Below are positions 59,534 through 64,000 of a stretch of DNA of 64,000 bases, piece by piece (positions within the stretch are counted from its first letter, which is position 1; each line of letters opens with the position of its first letter). This DNA comes from Agromyces sp. H66. Lineage in GTDB: Bacteria; Actinomycetota; Actinomycetes; Actinomycetales; Microbacteriaceae. The notes beneath the pieces were generated by a model. That model was not told the origin of the DNA. It searched no databases and saw only the letters and a list, made by a program, of their open reading frames with translations. Where the stretch lies: the NCBI RefSeq assembly GCF_004959775.1, contig NZ_SJZG01000004.1, positions 107,196-171,195 on the forward strand. The letters are read 5' to 3'. The translations under genes and the position numbers were made by a program.

Positions 59534-61084
59534 TCAGCGGCGACGCACGGCACGCAGGATGCGCGCGAGCAGGACGAACGGGCCCGCGAGCACCGCGTAC
59601 TCGCGCCCGGTACGGGGCAACTGGATGAGACCCGTCGACCGCGACACCGTGATGGCGTCGACGAATCGGAGCAGCCCCTCGGGGCCGTTGCGGCGGCCGA
59701 CGCCGGACGCCTTCAGCCCGCCCATCGGCGCGTCCACCGAGCTGAACGTGGCGCGGTACCCCTCGTTGATGTTGACGCTCGCGGCCTCCAGTGCGTCGGC
59801 CACGCGCCGGCCGCGGCGGGCCGAGCGCGTGAGCACTGCGGCGTTCAGCCCGTACTCGCTGTCGTTCGCGGCGAGCACCGCCTCCTCCTCGCTGTCGACG
59901 ATGTAGAGCGAGACGATGGCGCCGAACGTCTCCTCGGCGTAGACCCGCATCTCGGGCGTGACGCCGGTGAGCACGGTCGGTTCGTAGAACCACGGCCCGA
60001 GATCGGGGCGGTGCCGACCGCCGACCAGCACCGTGGCGCCCTTCGCGATCGCCTCGTCGAGGGTCGCCTCGACGTTCGCGAGTTGCTCGGCGCTCGTGAG
60101 CGAGCCGAAGTCGACCGTGTGGTCGTGCGCCGAGCCGAGCGTCGCGGTGCCGAGGCGGTCGACGAGTTCGCGCGTGAACTCGCCCGCGACGGCACGGTGC
60201 ACGTAGAGTCGCTCGATCGAGACGCAGAGCTGTCCCATGGCCGAGAAGCACGCATACGCGGCATCCGCCGCCGCCTGCCGTGGGTCGACGTCGTCGAGCA
60301 CGATGAGGGGGTTCTTGCCGCCGAGCTCGAGCGACGCGCCGATGAGCCGACGGCCGGCCTTCTCGCCGATCTTCCGGCCCACCGCCGTGGAACCCGTGAA
60401 GCAGATGTAGTCGACGTGGTCGGTGAGGGTCTCGCCGACCTCGTTGGTCGTTCCGGTCACGACCGCCCAGACCGCCTCGGGCACGCCCGCGTCGATGAAC
60501 GCACGGCGAAGGGCGAGGATGGTGAGCGCGCCCTGGTCGTCGGCCTTCTGCACCACGGCGCATCCGGCGGCGAGCGCGGGCGCGATGTCCATCGCGGCGA
60601 GGCTCAGCGCGAAGTTCCACGGCGTGATGACGCCGACGACGCCCTTCGGCCGATAGCGGACCCGCGTCGTCGTGGCGAGCGGGACCCCCGCGCGCCGACG
60701 GCGACCGCGGAGAACGCGACGCGCCGAGAGGGCGTTGTAGCGCGTCACGGACGCGGACTGGAAGACCTCCTCGAGCGCCTGCCCCCGGGTCTTGCCGCTC
60801 TCGAGCTGGATGAGGTCGAACAGCAGCTCGCGGCGGTCGAGCAGCAGGTCGTGCGCACGCAGCAGCACCCGGCGCCGCTCGGCGAATCCCGCCCTGGCCC
60901 ACGCGAGCTGCGCGAGCCGCGCCCGCGCGATCGCGTCGCGCACGTCGTCTGCGCTCGAGCGGGGGAGGTCGTGAATGCCCTCGCCGTCGAGCGGCGAACG
61001 CATCGCGATCGTTTCGGAGCCCGACGCGACGACGTCGTCGGCGAGTCTCGCGAAGAGTTCGGGGGAGGCCGTGGGGGCGCGCAT
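59534..61084 (-). CDS. NAD(P)-dependent succinate-semialdehyde-type aldehyde dehydrogenase
   Basis: 516 residues. ALDH signatures are GVVGVITPWNFALSLAAMDI, ASLELGGKNPLIVLDDVD (catalytic Glu) and SAMGQLCVSIERLYVH (catalytic Cys). It resembles the long SSADH forms (GabD2-like) of actinobacteria, with a hydrophobic C-terminal tail (EYAVLAGPFVLLARILR). Succinic semialdehyde is the likely substrate, not proven. ATG at 61084 is chosen because TAGACT ends exactly six bases before it, while a GTG two codons earlier would begin within that gap. Confidence 0.9.
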   Translation of the reverse strand: MRAPTASPELFARLADDVVASGSETIAMRSPLDGEGIHDLPRSSADDVRDAIARARLAQLAWARAGFAERRRVLLRAHDLLLDRRELLFDLIQLESGKTRGQALEEVFQSASVTRYNALSARRVLRGRRRRAGVPLATTTRVRYRPKGVVGVITPWNFALSLAAMDIAPALAAGCAVVQKADDQGALTILALRRAFIDAGVPEAVWAVVTGTTNEVGETLTDHVDYICFTGSTAVGRKIGEKAGRRLIGASLELGGKNPLIVLDDVDPRQAAADAAYACFSAMGQLCVSIERLYVHRAVAGEFTRELVDRLGTATLGSAHDHTVDFGSLTSAEQLANVEATLDEAIAKGATVLVGGRHRPDLGPWFYEPTVLTGVTPEMRVYAEETFGAIVSLYIVDSEEEAVLAANDSEYGLNAAVLTRSARRGRRVADALEAASVNINEGYRATFSSVDAPMGGLKASGVGRRNGPEGLLRFVDAITVSRSTGLIQLPRTGREYAVLAGPFVLLARILRAVRRR

Positions 61085-61139
61085 GGGCACAGTCTAGGTC
61101 AGTTGACCCACTTCTCCCGGGGATGAGTACACTGCCACC

Positions 61140-62513
61140 ATGACCGCACCGGAGCGACCCCTCTCCCGCGGCGTCGTCACCCGGTATGCGATCGGTTCGA
61201 TCGGCACCGGCGGCTTCGCGACGCTGCCCGGACTCGTGCTCGTGTACTACCTCACCGACACCCTCGGCATCACGGCGCTCGTCGCCGGACTCGTGGTCAC
61301 GGCCGCCAAGGTGTGGGACGTCGTCATCGATCCCTGGATCGGGGAGCGCAGCGACCGGGCGCTCGCCCGCACGGGCACGCGGCGCACCTGGATGACGATC
61401 GGCGCGATCGCGCTGCCCGTCGGGTTCCTGCTCACCTTCGCCGTTCCGGCCGGACTCGTGCCCGCGGCATCCGCCGTGTGGGTCTTCGTCGCGTTCCTCG
61501 CCACCGCCACCGCATTCAGCCTGTTCCAGGTGCCGTACATCGCGCTGCCCGCGGAGCTCACGGATGACTACGACGCGCGCACGCGGCTCCTCACGTGGCG
61601 GGTCGTGGTGCTCACGGTGGCGATCCTGCTGTTCGGGGCGGGCGGGCCCGAGATCCGTGCCGCCTTCCCCGGCGACGAGCGCCTCGGCTACCTCATGATG
61701 GCCCTCGTCGCGGGCATCGTGATCGGCGCCGGCATGCTCGTCGCGACGACGACGGCCACGCGCGGTACGGCGGCGACGGATGCCGCGCCCGCCCGGAGCA
61801 TCCGGGCCGGCTACGCCGAAGGCCTCGCCGCACTGCGGCGGAGCACGCCGTTCCGGGCGCTGCTCACCGCCTTCGTGCTGCAGGGCCTGGCCACCGGAGC
61901 GATGCTCGCCGGCGCGCAGTTCGTGGCCACGTGGGTGCTCGGCGAGGAACGCCTCGTGACCGCGCTGTTCGTGGCGCTGATCGCCCCCGCCGTGCTGTGT
62001 GCACCCGCGTGGGAGCGGGTCGCCCGGCGCATCGGCAAGGAGCGGGGCTTCGTGGTCGCGAGCGTGCTCTTCGCGGTGGCGGCGGCCAGCCTCGTCGGCA
62101 TGCTGTGGGCACCCGGCCCGTGGGTCTACGCGTCGGTGGCGCTCGCCGGCGCCGCGTACGCGGGCATGCAGTCGCTACCGATGGCCATGCTGCCCGATGT
62201 CATCTCGCACGACGCCAGGCGTCACGGCGACGGACGCGCAGGCAGCTTCGGCGGCGTCTGGACCGCCGGCGAGACGGCGGGCATGGCGCTCGGCGCGACG
62301 CTCTTCACCATCGTGCTCGCCGTCACGGGGTACGTCGAGTCGGTGGGCTCGGCCGTCGTCGCCCAGCCCGACGCCGCGGTCGCCGGGATCACGGTGGCCT
62401 TCAGCCTGCTGCCCGCCGCGCTCGTGCTGGCGAGCCTCCTGTCGCTGCGCCGCTACCCGCTGCGCAAGGGCGACATCGACGCGGATGCCACGGCGCGGGC
62501 GGCAGTGCGATGA
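61140..62513 (+). CDS. GPH-family (MelB-like) sugar:cation symporter
   Basis: 457 residues with about 12 transmembrane segments. KVWDVVIDPWIGERSDRALA is the GPH/MelB loop with the DP(x)G/D motif after TM2, and PYIALPAELTDDYDARTRL is the conserved cytoplasmic loop. The family imports glycosides, pentosides or hexuronides with cations; the substrate is unknown. TACACT at 61128-61133 ends six bases before the ATG. The stop overlaps the next gene by ATGA, so it is coupled to a PLP-dependent decarboxylase. Confidence 0.87.
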   Translation: MTAPERPLSRGVVTRYAIGSIGTGGFATLPGLVLVYYLTDTLGITALVAGLVVTAAKVWDVVIDPWIGERSDRALARTGTRRTWMTIGAIALPVGFLLTFAVPAGLVPAASAVWVFVAFLATATAFSLFQVPYIALPAELTDDYDARTRLLTWRVVVLTVAILLFGAGGPEIRAAFPGDERLGYLMMALVAGIVIGAGMLVATTTATRGTAATDAAPARSIRAGYAEGLAALRRSTPFRALLTAFVLQGLATGAMLAGAQFVATWVLGEERLVTALFVALIAPAVLCAPAWERVARRIGKERGFVVASVLFAVAAASLVGMLWAPGPWVYASVALAGAAYAGMQSLPMAMLPDVISHDARRHGDGRAGSFGGVWTAGETAGMALGATLFTIVLAVTGYVESVGSAVVAQPDAAVAGITVAFSLLPAALVLASLLSLRRYPLRKGDIDADATARAAVR

Positions 62514-64000
62514 GCGCGTTCGAGCGGCACCCCGACGACGTGCTCGCAGAGCTCGAGGCGCTGCGGAGCGCCGACGCCCCCACGCACGGCGGTCGGGTGC
62601 TCTCGTACGTGTACGACTCCGGGCTTCCCGAGCTCGACGAGCTCGCCGCCCGCGCCGCCCGCCTCGTGCAGGCGGTGAACGGCCTCGACCCGACGACGTT
62701 CACGTCGGTCGCCGCCATGGAGTCGGGCGTCGTCGGATTCGCGCGGCGGGTCTTCCACGGTGGCGGCGCGGGTGCCGGTGGCGCCGGGGGCGCCGGTGGC
62801 GCCGGGGGTGCCCGTGGCGACGACGTCGTGGTCGGCTCGGTCACGTCGGGGGGCACCGAGAGCTGCCTGCTCGCCGTCAAGACGGCCCGCGACGTGTGGC
62901 GCGCGGCGCGCGCGGGGACCCCGCGCACACCTCGGATCGTCGCCCCGACGACCGTGCACGCGGCGTTCCACAAGGCCGCGCACTACTTCGGACTCGAACT
63001 GGACCTCGTGCCGGTCGACCCGGGTACCGGTGCGCCGACGCCTGCCGCGATCGAGGAGCGTCTCGGCGACGACGTCGCGCTCGTGGTGCTCAGCGCACCG
63101 TCGTACCCGTTCGCGACGCTCGACCCGATCGCGGATGTCGCGGCGATCACCGACTCGCGCGGCATCGCGCTGCACGTCGACGCCTGCATCGGCGGCTTCG
63201 CGCTCGCGTTCTGGCCCGACGACCTGCCCGCCTGGGACTTCCGGGTGCCGGGCGTGACGAGCCTCTCGGCCGACCTGCACAAGTACGGCTACGCACCGAA
63301 GGGCGTGTCGGTGCTGCTGACCCGCGGACGCGACCGCCAGCGCCACCAGTACTTCGCGACGACCGACTGGCCGGGATATCCCGTGGTGAACCCCACGATG
63401 GCCGGGTCGAAGCCCGCCGGGCCGCTCGCGGCCGCGTGGGCGATCACCGGGGTGCTCGGCGAGGGCGGCTTCGCCGAGCTCACGGCCCGCGCGGCATCCG
63501 CCACCCGTGAGCTCCTCGACGTGATCGACGGCATCGAGGGCCTGCGCGTCGTCGGCGAACCCACGGGCCCGCTCCTCGCGGTGACGGTCGACGAGCGGGT
63601 GCCGGCCGACCGGCGGGTGGATCCGCACCACTGGGCGGATGCGGCGCGCGAGTCGGGATGGCACGTACAGCTGCAACCGGGTCGCGTGCAGTCGGACGGC
63701 ACGCGCCTGCCGCACACGAGCCACCTCACCGTGACGCCCGTCACGCAGTCCGTGGTGTCGGAGCTGTCCGCCGCGCTCGCCGCCGCCGCCGATCGCGTGC
63801 GCGGCGTGCCGGCCGTCGACGGGCACGAGCTCGTGGCCGGACTCGCCGCGCAGCTGCCCGGCGGCGTCGAGGCGCTCGCCGCGGCGTCCGCGGGCGTCGA
63901 CTCCGACGGCGCGGCCGCACTGCTCCGGGCGTTCGGCCTCCTCGGCGGCGGGGCCGGCGCGGACGATGGAGCGGGCGGGGCCGGTGGGGCCGATGCGGCG
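62510..64000 (+). CDS. PLP-dependent decarboxylase/sphingosine-1-phosphate-lyase-like protein (cut by the window end)
   Basis: At least 497 residues, 3' end missing. TSGGTESCLLAVKTARDVWR, then VDACIGGFALAFWPD, and SLSADLHKYGYAPKGVSVLL with the PLP Lys, follow the group II decarboxylase/SPL pattern (glutamate decarboxylase-like). A Gly/Ala-rich run near residues 85-104 and another at the end of the window are low complexity and may be linkers. Substrate unknown. Coupled to a sugar-type transporter by an ATGA overlap, which may suggest an amino-lipid or amino-sugar link, but that is speculative. Confidence 0.85.
   Translation, partial: MSAFERHPDDVLAELEALRSADAPTHGGRVLSYVYDSGLPELDELAARAARLVQAVNGLDPTTFTSVAAMESGVVGFARRVFHGGGAGAGGAGGAGGAGGARGDDVVVGSVTSGGTESCLLAVKTARDVWRAARAGTPRTPRIVAPTTVHAAFHKAAHYFGLELDLVPVDPGTGAPTPAAIEERLGDDVALVVLSAPSYPFATLDPIADVAAITDSRGIALHVDACIGGFALAFWPDDLPAWDFRVPGVTSLSADLHKYGYAPKGVSVLLTRGRDRQRHQYFATTDWPGYPVVNPTMAGSKPAGPLAAAWAITGVLGEGGFAELTARAASATRELLDVIDGIEGLRVVGEPTGPLLAVTVDERVPADRRVDPHHWADAARESGWHVQLQPGRVQSDGTRLPHTSHLTVTPVTQSVVSELSAALAAAADRVRGVPAVDGHELVAGLAAQLPGGVEALAAASAGVDSDGAAALLRAFGLLGGGAGADDGAGGAGGADAA

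Overview
The window is about 70% G+C, densely coded and actinobacterial. The gene set (succinylase-type diaminopimelate genes dapC/dapD/dapE, fdxA, tatB, typA, a DUF3117 protein, leaderless start sites) fits the family Microbacteriaceae, and an Agromyces-like genome is my best guess. That placement is inference from gene content and codon style; I cannot run a comparison. There are no rRNA or tRNA genes, insertion sequences, prophage genes or CRISPR arrays. It reads as core chromosome with small accessory patches.

Layout. 1-9.2 kb: the start of an alpha/beta hydrolase, ychF and a YjdM-type zinc-ribbon gene, then a minus-strand block with a giant zinc-ribbon membrane protein, an HTH regulator and a DUF2975 membrane protein. 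A VapBC-type toxin-antitoxin pair and an ECF sigma factor with a large membrane partner follow. 9.2-16 kb: single-gene housekeeping and accessory functions, including two Fpg/Nei-like DNA glycosylase paralogues, a MarR regulator divergent from an EamA exporter with a clear operator, two GNAT acetyltransferases and a nucleoside deaminase. 16-22.8 kb: a fused TrpE-TrpG/PhzE-like anthranilate synthase preceded by a textbook tryptophan attenuator with leader peptide MTASIRTWWPAS, a HemK-like methyltransferase, a phosphoribosyltransferase, an AhpD-like protein, an orphan structured RNA with a strong terminator, and a secreted VWA/solute-binding protein.

22.8-30.4 kb: a DHA2 drug exporter, then the de novo NAD operon nrtR-nadA-nadB-nadC-nifS, whose genes overlap or abut and which has a candidate NrtR operator. 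nadB carries an in-frame palindromic insertion. 30.6-35.4 kb: a tandem glycine riboswitch driving gcvT-gcvH-gcvP. 35.5-38.2 kb: a second ECF sigma/zinc anti-sigma pair, small proteins and a CPBP membrane protease. 38.4-46 kb: a complete oligopeptide ABC importer (lipoprotein, two permeases, a fused double ATPase) and typA.

46.2-58.1 kb: an M23 endopeptidase, an enoyl-CoA hydratase, a lipoprotein, fdxA-dapC, citrate synthase, a penicillin-acylase-family hydrolase, divergent dapD/dapE, and a PIG-V-like mannosyltransferase. 58.1-64 kb: DUF3117, an O-methyltransferase, tatB, a succinate-semialdehyde-type dehydrogenase, a GPH-family sugar transporter, and a PLP-dependent decarboxylase cut by the window end.

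How the genes work together: dapC, dapD and dapE supply three steps of meso-diaminopimelate/lysine synthesis. The glycine riboswitch couples glycine level to its own cleavage. NrtR is positioned to couple NAD metabolites to quinolinate synthesis, with NifS as likely sulfur donor for the NadA cluster. Many promoters show a -10 hexamer ending six or seven bases before the start codon, so leaderless translation is common here.

The most notable observations are the palindrome in nadB, the attenuator on the fused anthranilate synthase, the unassigned RNA at about 20.65-20.79 kb, and the strong over-use of GGATGCC/GGCATCC across genes.
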